This document shows, in pieces, positions 1 through 5,307 of a stretch of DNA of 6,994 nt. Numbering within the stretch: position 1 is the stretch's first letter; the number at the start of each line of letters is the position of its first letter. The stretch lies in contig JAEWPH010000145.1 in assembly GCA_023460715.1 (NCBI GenBank), positions 1 to 6,994 of the forward strand, given 5' to 3'. The stretch comes from Pseudomonadota bacterium (GTDB lineage: Bacteria > Pseudomonadota > Gammaproteobacteria > Burkholderiales > Burkholderiaceae_C). A program made the position numbers and the translations under genes. The notes under the pieces are model-generated. The model searched no databases and was not told where the DNA came from. It saw only the letters and a list, made by a program, of their open reading frames with translations.

Positions 1-282
1 CGCCGGTGCCGCCGCGGGCGTGTGTGCGGCTGCCGGGACCTGTGCCGGCCGGGGCGGTGCGGCTGCCGGCATGGCGGCGGGTTTCGGCGCCCCTCCGGGA
101 GCGGTCGGTGGTTCCACCGCACGCGCGGCGGTCGGTGCCGCAGGGGCTGCCATCGCCGCGGCTGCAGGTGACGCCGTTGCCGGTGCAGAGGAGGGGGACG
201 CTTCGCGGGCCACAGGCGCCCAGACGGCGATGCCCATCTCCTGCAGCATCGCTCGCTGGCGCGGGTCGAGGTCCAGGCTCAT
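1..282 (-). CDS. Uracil-DNA glycosylase, family 4 type (N-terminal part, cut by window start)
   Basis: Ninety-four codons are open from the ATG at 282 down to base 1, and the gene continues outside the window. The first residues, MSLDLDPRQRAMLQEMGIAVW, resemble the N-terminus of betaproteobacterial uracil-DNA glycosylases of the SPO1 polymerase-related, iron-sulfur family 4 group. Those enzymes remove uracil from DNA to start base excision repair in the cytoplasm. From about residue 22 the visible protein becomes a low-complexity Ala/Pro-rich stretch, which in these proteins links the short N-terminal helix to the catalytic domain. The catalytic domain and its cysteines are not in the window, so the assignment rests on the N-terminus and on gene order. 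The ATG overlaps the rimI stop by 4 bases (ATGA), and this decides the start. The product could instead be an unrelated protein with a similar N-terminus, but the position after rimI supports the call. Confidence 0.72.
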   Translation of the reverse strand, partial: MSLDLDPRQRAMLQEMGIAVWAPVAREASPSSAPATASPAAAAMAAPAAPTAARAVEPPTAPGGAPKPAAMPAAAPPRPAQVPAAAHTPAAAPA

Positions 283-755
283 AGCTTCAGGCTCATCACG
301 ATGGCATCCTCGCGCTCGCCGTCCAGCGCCGGGTAGTAGCGCTTGCGCTCGCCGACGACGCGAAAGCCATGGGTTTCATAGATCTTGCGGGCGCGCTCGT
401 TGCTCACGCGCACCTCCAGCCACAGCCACTCGGCCCGCTGGCCGCGCGCCCACAGCGCGAGGGCGTCCAGCATCAGGTGCGCCCAGCCCTGGCGCTGGTA
501 GGCCGGCGCCACGGTGATGTTGAGCAGGTGCACTTCGTCCACGCCTTTCATGGCGACAAAGTAGCCGATCAGTTCGTCCTGCGCCATCAGCAGCTGGGCT
601 TCGTAGCCCGCGGCCAGGGCGTCGATGAAGTTGCCCCGCGTCCAGGGATGGGTGTAGGCACACTCTTCCACCTGCAGCAGCGCGTCCAGGCGCGGCAGGG
701 ACAGGGGCTCGAAACGGGCCTCTGCAACGGTGGTGGACTGGGGCAAGGCGCTCAT
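279..755 (-). CDS. rimI: Ribosomal protein S18-alanine N-acetyltransferase RimI (GNAT family)
   Basis: A 158-residue GNAT acetyltransferase. In characterised homologues RimI transfers an acetyl group from acetyl-CoA to the N-terminal alanine of ribosomal protein S18. The acetyl-CoA binding segment is visible at residues 82-96 (VAPAYQRQGWAHLML), with the pyrophosphate-binding QRQGWA turn at 87-92. Downstream, LEVRVSNERARKIYETHGF at 113-131 is the typical RimI C-terminal block. Glu114 and Tyr126 keep the 12-residue spacing of the proposed catalytic Glu103/Tyr115 pair of E. coli RimI. The tail ends RYYPALDGEREDAIVMSL, again typical. The protein is about 10 residues longer than E. coli RimI, at the N-terminus. 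The start overlaps the tsaB stop by 4 bases and the stop overlaps the next gene by 4 bases, so all three are probably one translationally coupled operon. Confidence 0.93.
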   Translation of the reverse strand: MSALPQSTTVAEARFEPLSLPRLDALLQVEECAYTHPWTRGNFIDALAAGYEAQLLMAQDELIGYFVAMKGVDEVHLLNITVAPAYQRQGWAHLMLDALALWARGQRAEWLWLEVRVSNERARKIYETHGFRVVGERKRYYPALDGEREDAIVMSLKL

Positions 756-1465
756 GGCGTGGCGGGAAGGGCGGCCGCCCGGCGCGCGGCTTCGCGCTCG
801 GCGGTGGTTTGCGCCACTTTATCGCGGATGTAGCGGGGCAGGGCGGCTTCGGCCGGCACCGCAGCGCCAGCGGCCAGCAGCGCCGGCGCCAGGCGCAGCA
901 GCGCGGCGGCCGTGGGCAGGGCATGCACGTGCAGGGCGTCCGGTGCCAGCCGTTCGCCGTAAGCGGCCTGGGCGTTGCCGGACACGGTCCAGCCGGCAGG
1001 CACGGTGACGGATTCGGGGCGGCCGAGCTCGAAGTCCGCTGGAGCGGCCCAGGGGCCGCTCTGCTGCCAATCGAACGGGGCCCAGTAGACCTCGTCCATG
1101 CGCGCGTCCAGCGTAGCCACCACGCGCGTGCAGCCGTGGGTGGCGCGGGCCTGCTCGGCCACGGCCAGCAGGGTGTCGACCGGCAGCACGGGCACGCCGC
1201 ATCCGCCGCGCGCGCCGAAGGCCAGGCCCTGCGCCACGGCGCAGGCCGTGCGCAGCCCCGTGAACGAGCCTGGGCCCCGGCCGAAGACGATCGCGTCCAG
1301 CCCGTCGAAACCCAGGCCGGCCTGGGCCATCAGCCCGCGGATGGCGGGGATCAGCCCGGTCGAGGCCTGCGCGCCGCCGGGCGCGCTGTGCTCCCACACC
1401 GCCTCGTCCCGCTGGACGGCGATGGAGAGGGTGTCGGTGCTGGTGTCGAAGGCGAGCAGGTGCAT
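752..1465 (-). CDS. tsaB: tRNA threonylcarbamoyladenosine biosynthesis protein TsaB
   Basis: A 237-residue protein of the ASKHA-fold TsaB/YeaZ family. TsaB is the non-catalytic partner of TsaD and works with TsaE and TsaD to move the threonylcarbamoyl group from its AMP carrier to A37 of ANN-decoding tRNAs, giving t6A. It begins with the expected strand LLAFDTSTDTLSIAV (residues 3-17). It carries the family signature GRGPGSFTGLR at residues 62-72, followed by ACAVAQGLAFG. The length is close to E. coli TsaB (231 residues). The frame stays open 64 codons upstream of 1465, but that extension is arginine/proline-rich and unlike the family, so the ATG at 1465 is chosen. No good Shine-Dalgarno sequence precedes it. 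It heads the operon with rimI and diverges from dacB. The nucleotide-binding features usual for TsaD are not expected here. Confidence 0.94.
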   Translation of the reverse strand: MHLLAFDTSTDTLSIAVQRDEAVWEHSAPGGAQASTGLIPAIRGLMAQAGLGFDGLDAIVFGRGPGSFTGLRTACAVAQGLAFGARGGCGVPVLPVDTLLAVAEQARATHGCTRVVATLDARMDEVYWAPFDWQQSGPWAAPADFELGRPESVTVPAGWTVSGNAQAAYGERLAPDALHVHALPTAAALLRLAPALLAAGAAVPAEAALPRYIRDKVAQTTAEREAARRAAALPATP

Positions 1466-1583
1466 GAAACAGCGGAAAGGCGGGGCGCCGCGGACAGGGC
1501 GGCTGGCCGGCCGGCGGAAGGCGAAGCAGGGATTATCGGCGCAGGCCCCGGGCGCGCGCGGGATGGGGCGATAGACTCGCCGG
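1466..1583. promoter_or_regulatory. Divergent tsaB/dacB intergenic region with candidate -10 elements
   Basis: This 118-base gap must hold start signals for both directions unless transcripts come from further away. On the plus strand TAGACT at 1572-1577 resembles a -10 hexamer; the expected start of transcription would fall at or next to the dacB ATG at 1584. On the minus strand GATAAT (bases 1537 to 1532) matches five of six consensus positions and would give a tsaB leader of about 60 bases. No convincing -35 hexamer is present for either, because the flanking sequence is almost pure G+C. Both assignments are by eye and weak. Confidence 0.3.
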
Positions 1584-3068
1584 ATGAGTCCGCTTTCCCT
1601 GAAGAGCCGGGCGCGCGCCGGCCGCCGTGCCGTGCTGGCGGCCCTGGCGCTGGCCATCGCCGCGCCCCTGGCCGCGCAGCCTGCAGCGGCTCCCGCCGCC
1701 CGCGTTGCTGCCGCCCCGTCGTCACCCCTGCCCCCTGCCGTGGAAGCCGCCCTGGCCCGCGCCCAGGTGCCGCGCGAGGCGCTGTCGGTGCTGGTGGCCG
1801 ATGCCGAGGGCCGGCTGCCGCCACGCCTGGCCTACCGCGCCGAGGTGGCGTCCAACCCCGCGTCGGTGATGAAGCTGGTCACCACCTATGCCGCGCTGGA
1901 CCTGCTGGGCCCCGCCTTCGTCTGGGAAACGCCGGTCTACCTGGACCCCAAGCCCCAGGGCGGCAGCCTGCAGGGCAACGTGTACATCAAGGGCCAGGGG
2001 GATCCGAAGCTGGTGGTCGAGCGCCTGTGGCTGCTGATGAAGCGTCTGCGGGCGCAGGGCGTGCAGGTGATCGTGGGCGACATCGTGCTCGACCGCACCG
2101 CCTTCCAGCTGCCCGAGCACGACGCCGCGCTGTTCGACGGCGAGCCGCTGCGGCCCTACAACGCCGCGCCCGATGCGCTGCTGCTCAACTTCAAGTCGGT
2201 CGCCATCACCTTCCTGCCCGAGCCGCAGAGCGGCGTGGCGCGCGTGGCCTACGAGCCGCCGCTGGCGCCCATGCAGCTGCAGGCGACGGTGCCGCTGGCG
2301 GCGCCGGGCACCGAGTGTGGCGACTGGCGTGGCGCCCTGAAAGCCGAACTGGGCGACCCGGCGCGCATCGGCTTCCAGGGCGTGTACCCGGCGGCCTGCG
2401 GCGAGCGGCAATGGTCCGTGGCGCCGGCCGATCCGCGCGGCTACGCGGCCCGTGCGGTGGAGGGCATGTGGCGCGAACTGGGCGGCAAGCTCACCGGCAG
2501 CGTGCGCGACGGCAAGGTGCCCGCGGGGCTGGCTCCGGCTTTCAGCACCACCTCGCCGTCGCTGGCGGAGGTGGTGCGCGACATCAACAAGTACAGCAAC
2601 AACGTGATGACCCAGCAGGTCTTCCTCACGCTGGCGCTGCAGAAGACCGGCGTGGGCAGTTTCGAGGGCGCGCGCGACGTGCTCGGCCAGTGGTGGCGCC
2701 AGCGCTTCGGCCCGGCCGAGCCGCCGGTGGCCGACAACGGCGCGGGCCTGAGCCGCGGGGCGCGCATCAGCGCCCAGTCGCTCGCGCGCATGCTGCAGGT
2801 GGCGTGGGTGTCGCCGCTGATGCCCGAACTGGCAGCCTCGCTGCCCATCGCGGGCGTGGACGGCACGCTGCGGCGCACGCAAGGCCGCGCCACGGGCAGT
2901 GCCCACCTCAAGACCGGCACGCTGCGCGACGTGTCCGCCATGGCCGGCTATGTGCATGCGGCCAGCGGCCGGCGCTATGTGTTCGTGGCCATCGCCAACC
3001 ATCCCAATGCACCGGCTGCCCGGCCGGCCATCGAGGCGCTGGTCGAATGGACCGCGCGAGATCAATAG
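1584..3068 (+). CDS. dacB: D-alanyl-D-alanine carboxypeptidase/endopeptidase, PBP4 type (peptidase family S13)
   Basis: A 494-residue low-molecular-mass penicillin-binding protein of the DacB/PBP4 class. Such enzymes cut the terminal D-Ala from stem peptides and the D-Ala-mDAP crosslinks of peptidoglycan in the periplasm. All three active-site motifs are present in order: SVMK at 94-97 with nucleophile Ser94 and Lys97, SNN at 338-340, and KTG at 443-445. The flanking text NPASVMKLVTTYAALDLLGP is typical of the family, as is the GQGDPKL segment that follows. The long gap between the first and second motifs is the inserted-domain arrangement of PBP4, and the length is close to E. coli DacB (477). 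The N-terminus has basic residues, then a hydrophobic stretch ending near AAPLAAQP, which is a Sec signal peptide. No Shine-Dalgarno sequence is visible just before the ATG. The C-terminus lacks an evident membrane anchor. Confidence 0.95.
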   Translation: MSPLSLKSRARAGRRAVLAALALAIAAPLAAQPAAAPAARVAAAPSSPLPPAVEAALARAQVPREALSVLVADAEGRLPPRLAYRAEVASNPASVMKLVTTYAALDLLGPAFVWETPVYLDPKPQGGSLQGNVYIKGQGDPKLVVERLWLLMKRLRAQGVQVIVGDIVLDRTAFQLPEHDAALFDGEPLRPYNAAPDALLLNFKSVAITFLPEPQSGVARVAYEPPLAPMQLQATVPLAAPGTECGDWRGALKAELGDPARIGFQGVYPAACGERQWSVAPADPRGYAARAVEGMWRELGGKLTGSVRDGKVPAGLAPAFSTTSPSLAEVVRDINKYSNNVMTQQVFLTLALQKTGVGSFEGARDVLGQWWRQRFGPAEPPVADNGAGLSRGARISAQSLARMLQVAWVSPLMPELAASLPIAGVDGTLRRTQGRATGSAHLKTGTLRDVSAMAGYVHAASGRRYVFVAIANHPNAPAARPAIEALVEWTARDQ

Positions 3069-3078
3069 CCAGCAGCAC

Positions 3079-3126
3079 GCTTCAAAAATGAGAGCGCCAT
3101 GCGCTCGCTGTATCTGGCATCTGAAG
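3079..3126. repeat. Extragenic inverted-repeat element, possibly a degenerate Comamonadaceae-type repeat
   Basis: A perfect inverted repeat GAGCGC-CAT-GCGCTC lies at 3092-3106. It is nested inside a wider pair, CTTCA at 3080-3084 and TGAAG at 3122-3126. The layout, AAAAATGAGAGC followed by a GCGCT-type stem, resembles a short palindromic element that I recall as scattered between genes in Comamonadaceae genomes (forms like AAAATGATAGCT with an AGCGCT stem). The resemblance is from memory and is imperfect. The element starts 11 bases after the dacB stop codon, so it could also work as an mRNA-stabilising hairpin. Confidence 0.4.
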
Positions 3127-3165
3127 TCTTTACATTTGTAAGTCGGCTCCGCGCCTGCGCTGATT

Positions 3166-3182
3166 GCTCCTTAAATGAGAGC
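3166..3182 (+). repeat. Partial direct copy of the left end of the upstream repeat
   Basis: The 17 bases GCTCCTTAAATGAGAGC match 14 of 17 positions with bases 3079-3095 (GCTTCAAAAATGAGAGC), including a perfect 10-base match AAATGAGAGC at 3173-3182 and 3086-3095. The inverted-repeat half of the first copy is not repeated here, so this looks like a half element, or the boundary of an 87-base duplication that has since diverged. Confidence 0.4.
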
Positions 3183-3314
3183 TAACCTCCCGCGCCGGCT
3201 GTCGCGCGGCCCGCGTTGCCGTGGCGGGGGCGGGCCCGGCGGGACACCGCAGCGTCGGTGTTTACCCGCACTCCCGGGGCGTTTCAGAGCCCCTACCATG
3301 GGCACTCCAAAAAA

Positions 3315-3328
3315 AGAACGGTCGTTCT
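3315..3328. promoter_or_regulatory. Perfect 14-base dyad upstream of the GDSL lipoprotein gene, candidate operator
   Basis: AGAACG-GT-CGTTCT is a perfect inverted repeat with a 2-base centre, right after a run of seven A and 10 bases upstream of the AGGAG ribosome binding site. A short, tightly spaced dyad is typical of dimeric helix-turn-helix repressors such as TetR-family proteins, but no regulator gene is in the window to pair with it. It stands out because it is A+T-richer than the surroundings. No -35/-10 pair could be placed with confidence around it; TACCAT at 3294-3299 is the nearest -10-like hexamer. Confidence 0.4.
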
Positions 3329-3338
3329 AATTCATAAC

Positions 3339-3343
3339 AGGAG
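3339..3343 (+). promoter_or_regulatory. Ribosome binding site that decides the GDSL lipoprotein start
   Basis: AGGAG is followed by two in-frame ATG codons, at 3345 and 3351. The first is only 1 base from the site, which is too close for initiation. The second is 7 bases away, which is ideal, so 3351 is taken as the start. Confidence 0.75.
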
Positions 3344-3350
3344 AATGCCT

Positions 3351-4496
3351 ATGCAACGATGCTCATCTTGGGCGCTGGCGGTCGTGGCCGCTGCAGCGCT
3401 GTCCGCCTGCGGCGGCGGCGGCGCCGACACCACCCCGGCCGTTCAGGTCACGTCCGTCAAGGTCGCAGGCGACAGCCTGGCCGACAGCGGCACCTTCGGC
3501 TTCAAGTTCACCGTGCAGGGCACGGCACCCACCGGCGCCGGCTCCACGCCCATCTGGCCCGAGCGCGCAGCCGCCAGCTATGGCCTGTCGCTGTGCCCCC
3601 GCTACGTGGCCACCAGCACCACCACGTTCACCGCCAATCCCAGCCCAGGCTGTACCAACTACGCCATCGGCGGCGGCCGCATCAACAACCCGACGGCGCC
3701 GACCTCGCCCGTTTCCATCCAGAAGCAGCTGCAGGACATGGGCGCGGCCGGCTTCGGCGCCGGTGATCTGGTGCTGGTCGACGGCGGCGGCAACGACGCG
3801 GCGGATCTGATCGGTGCCTACCTGCGCGTGCGCACCGATGGCGGCGCCACCTACCTGGCGCTGCTGGGCACCCAGCTGGACGCCGCCACGGTCAACGCCG
3901 CGGCCGCCGCGGGTGCCAACGGCCTGGCCGCTGCGGGCGCCACGTACATGAAGGCGCTCGCCACGCAGTTCGCCACCAGCATCCGCGCCCAGACCGTGGC
4001 CCGGGGCGCGCCCCGCGTGGCCGTGCTGAACATGCCCGGCATCACGCTCACGCCCCGCTTCCGCACGGTGCTGGCTTCGATGGCCGCCAGCAGCGGCACG
4101 GCCGCCGCGGCGTCTGCCGAGGCGCTGTTCGACAGCTGGATCCAGGCCTTCAATGCCCAGCTGGCGACCAGCCTGGCCGGTGATGCGCGCATCGTCGTGG
4201 TGGACTTCTACACCTCGTTCAAGGACCAGTCCACCAACCCGGCGCAGTACCAGTACACCAACGTCACCACGCCCGCCTGCCCCGCCACCGGCGTCGGCAG
4301 CGATGGCCTGCCGACCTACACCTTCCCGACCTGCACGGCCGCCGCCCTGTCGGCGGCGCCGCCCGCGGGCGCCACCGGCGGCGCGGACTGGTGGAAGTCG
4401 TACGCCTTCGCCGACAGCTTCCACCCCACGCCCTACGCGCACCAGCAGATCGGACAGCTGCTGTCCCGTTCCCTGGCCACCGCCGGCTGGCTCTGA
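3351..4496 (+). CDS. SGNH/GDSL-family hydrolase, predicted lipoprotein, catalytic set complete
   Basis: A 381-residue predicted lipid-anchored esterase/lipase-like protein. The signal peptide ends in the lipobox LSAC with lipidated Cys20, followed by a glycine-rich tether, so it should be attached to a periplasm-facing or outer membrane. GDSL block I is AGDSLADSG (residues 39-47) with nucleophile Ser42. Block II is CTNYAIGGGR (101-110) with Gly107 as the likely oxyanion residue. Block III is VDGGGNDAADL with Asn148. Block V is ADSFHPTPYAH with Asp355 and His358. The Ser/Gly/Asn/His set of the family is therefore intact. Cys310 and Cys328 are placed like a cysteine pair in the second GDSL protein of this window; Cys82 and Cys101 could form a second bond. 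The substrate cannot be told from sequence: acyl esters, phospholipids and acetylated sugars are all known in this superfamily. It probably shares an mRNA with the OmpW-type gene 33 bases downstream. Confidence 0.88.
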   Translation: MQRCSSWALAVVAAAALSACGGGGADTTPAVQVTSVKVAGDSLADSGTFGFKFTVQGTAPTGAGSTPIWPERAAASYGLSLCPRYVATSTTTFTANPSPGCTNYAIGGGRINNPTAPTSPVSIQKQLQDMGAAGFGAGDLVLVDGGGNDAADLIGAYLRVRTDGGATYLALLGTQLDAATVNAAAAAGANGLAAAGATYMKALATQFATSIRAQTVARGAPRVAVLNMPGITLTPRFRTVLASMAASSGTAAAASAEALFDSWIQAFNAQLATSLAGDARIVVVDFYTSFKDQSTNPAQYQYTNVTTPACPATGVGSDGLPTYTFPTCTAAALSAAPPAGATGGADWWKSYAFADSFHPTPYAHQQIGQLLSRSLATAGWL

Positions 4497-4529
4497 GCGG
4501 CTCGCAACCCCATCACAGGAACAATTTCC

Positions 4530-5204
4530 ATGGCATTCCTCAAGCAGACCGGCGCCGCGGCGCTGGTCCTGGTGGCCTGCGCCACCACCGCCCACGCCCA
4601 GGTCGCAGGTTCGTTCTCGGTGCGCGCCGGCGCCACCCACATCGCGCCCCAGATGCGCAGCGGCCACCTGTCGGCGCCCAGCTTTCCAGATACGCGCATC
4701 GACGTGAAATCGGACACGGCGCTCACCGGTGGCCTCACCTACATGGTGACCGACCACTGGGCGCTGGACCTGCCCGTGGGCCTGCCGTTCAAGCACGACT
4801 TCGTGGGCGACGGTGCCATCGCCCGCACCGGCAAGCTCGGCGAGACCAAGGTGCTGCCCCTGACGCTGTTCGCGCAGTACCGCTTCGGCGAGGCGAACGC
4901 CTCCTTCCGCCCCTACGTGGGGCTGGGCGTGACCTATGCCAAGTTCTTCAAGGAGCGCACCACCGCGGCGCTGACCGGCCTGACGGGCGGCACGCTGGCC
5001 AACCCCACGACCGCCTCCATCGACGACAAATGGGGCGTCACCCCGCAGGTTGGGTTCGTGTGGGCCTTCAACGAGCGCTGGTTCCTCGACGCCGCCCTCT
5101 ACAAGAGCTATCTCAAGACCACCGCGCACCTGTCGAGCGGCCAGAGCATCGACATGCGGCTCAACCCGTACGTGGTTGCCGTGGGCGTGGGCTACCGGTT
5201 CTGA
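4530..5204 (+). CDS. OmpW-family outer membrane protein
   Basis: A 224-residue protein with a Sec signal peptide ending AHA (residues 21-23), giving a mature barrel of about 200 residues, as in E. coli OmpW (212 before processing). OmpW proteins form narrow eight-stranded beta-barrels in the outer membrane with a hydrophobic channel and are thought to pass small hydrophobic molecules. Family-like segments are LTGGLTYMVTDHWALDL (residues 66-82), VLPLTLFAQYRF, FRPYVGLGVTYAKFF and the final VAVGVGYRF. The alternating polar/apolar pattern and the C-terminal aromatic residue fit insertion by the BAM complex. AGGAA at 4517-4521 sits 8 bases before the ATG. It follows the GDSL lipoprotein gene by 33 bases with no terminator between them, and is followed by a strong terminator, so it is the likely last gene of that operon. 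Confidence 0.9.
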   Translation: MAFLKQTGAAALVLVACATTAHAQVAGSFSVRAGATHIAPQMRSGHLSAPSFPDTRIDVKSDTALTGGLTYMVTDHWALDLPVGLPFKHDFVGDGAIARTGKLGETKVLPLTLFAQYRFGEANASFRPYVGLGVTYAKFFKERTTAALTGLTGGTLANPTTASIDDKWGVTPQVGFVWAFNERWFLDAALYKSYLKTTAHLSSGQSIDMRLNPYVVAVGVGYRF

Positions 5205-5236
5205 GCGCTGGGGCCGCGCGGCCCCGCCCGGCCATG

Positions 5237-5264
5237 AAAAAAGCCGACCTGCGGGTCGGCTTTT
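5237..5264. terminator. Bidirectional intrinsic terminator between ompW-type gene and convergent GDSL gene
   Basis: An 11-base perfect inverted repeat, AAAAGCCGACC at 5239-5249 and GGTCGGCTTTT at 5254-5264, encloses a TGCG loop. The plus-strand transcript ends in TTTT, and the minus-strand transcript ends in six T (from the A run 5237-5242). It lies 32 bases after the OmpW stop and 43 bases beyond the stop of the opposing gene, so it can end both. A second G+C-rich hairpin, GGCGGC-CTG-GCCGCC at 5278-5292, lacks a T run. Confidence 0.93.
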
Positions 5265-5307
5265 GCTTGGGGCGGTGGGCGGCCTGGCCGCCGCCCGGTC
5301 TGCCGGC

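Larger units (their letters stand above)
3069..3350. other. Intergenic region between dacB and the GDSL lipoprotein gene
   Basis: No gene is supported in these 282 bases. The first 115 bases are clearly less G+C-rich than the surroundings and contain the repeat-like element and its partial second copy, listed separately. The middle (about 3190-3260) is G+C-rich with no recognised signal. A hairpin-capable GGGGC/GCCCC pair lies at 3276-3280 and 3289-3293, with an 8-base loop. The last 45 bases hold an A7 run (3309-3315), a perfect dyad and the ribosome binding site. The reading frame of the downstream gene is open back to 3216, but that extension has no coding character. No clear intrinsic terminator for dacB was found, as the hairpin at 3092-3106 lacks a T run. 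Confidence 0.6.

Noticed and set aside
1466..1657. A 64-residue N-terminal extension of TsaB
   Set aside because: It overlaps the dacB start region, is unlike TsaB proteins, and the family N-terminus begins exactly at the ATG at 1465.
809..3091. A 760-codon open frame on the plus strand across tsaB and dacB
   Set aside because: It is rich in Arg, Gly and Ala without any family motif and runs antisense to tsaB and out of frame with dacB. Long spurious frames are expected at about 70% G+C.
3305..3328. The dyad plus A7 run read as an intrinsic terminator on the minus strand
   Set aside because: On that strand it is a hairpin followed by T7, but the stem is only 5-6 bases and no minus-strand gene ends just before it. 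An operator role fits the position better.
3216..3350. Upstream extension of the active GDSL protein, and the alternative ATG at 3345
   Set aside because: The extension would bury the lipoprotein signal peptide inside the protein. The ATG at 3345 is only 1 base from AGGAG, whereas 3351 has ideal spacing.
3363..5129. A 588-codon open frame on the minus strand opposite the GDSL and OmpW genes
   Set aside because: Its composition is low-complexity Gly/Ala/Arg, and it lies antisense to two well-supported genes with ribosome binding sites and signal peptides.
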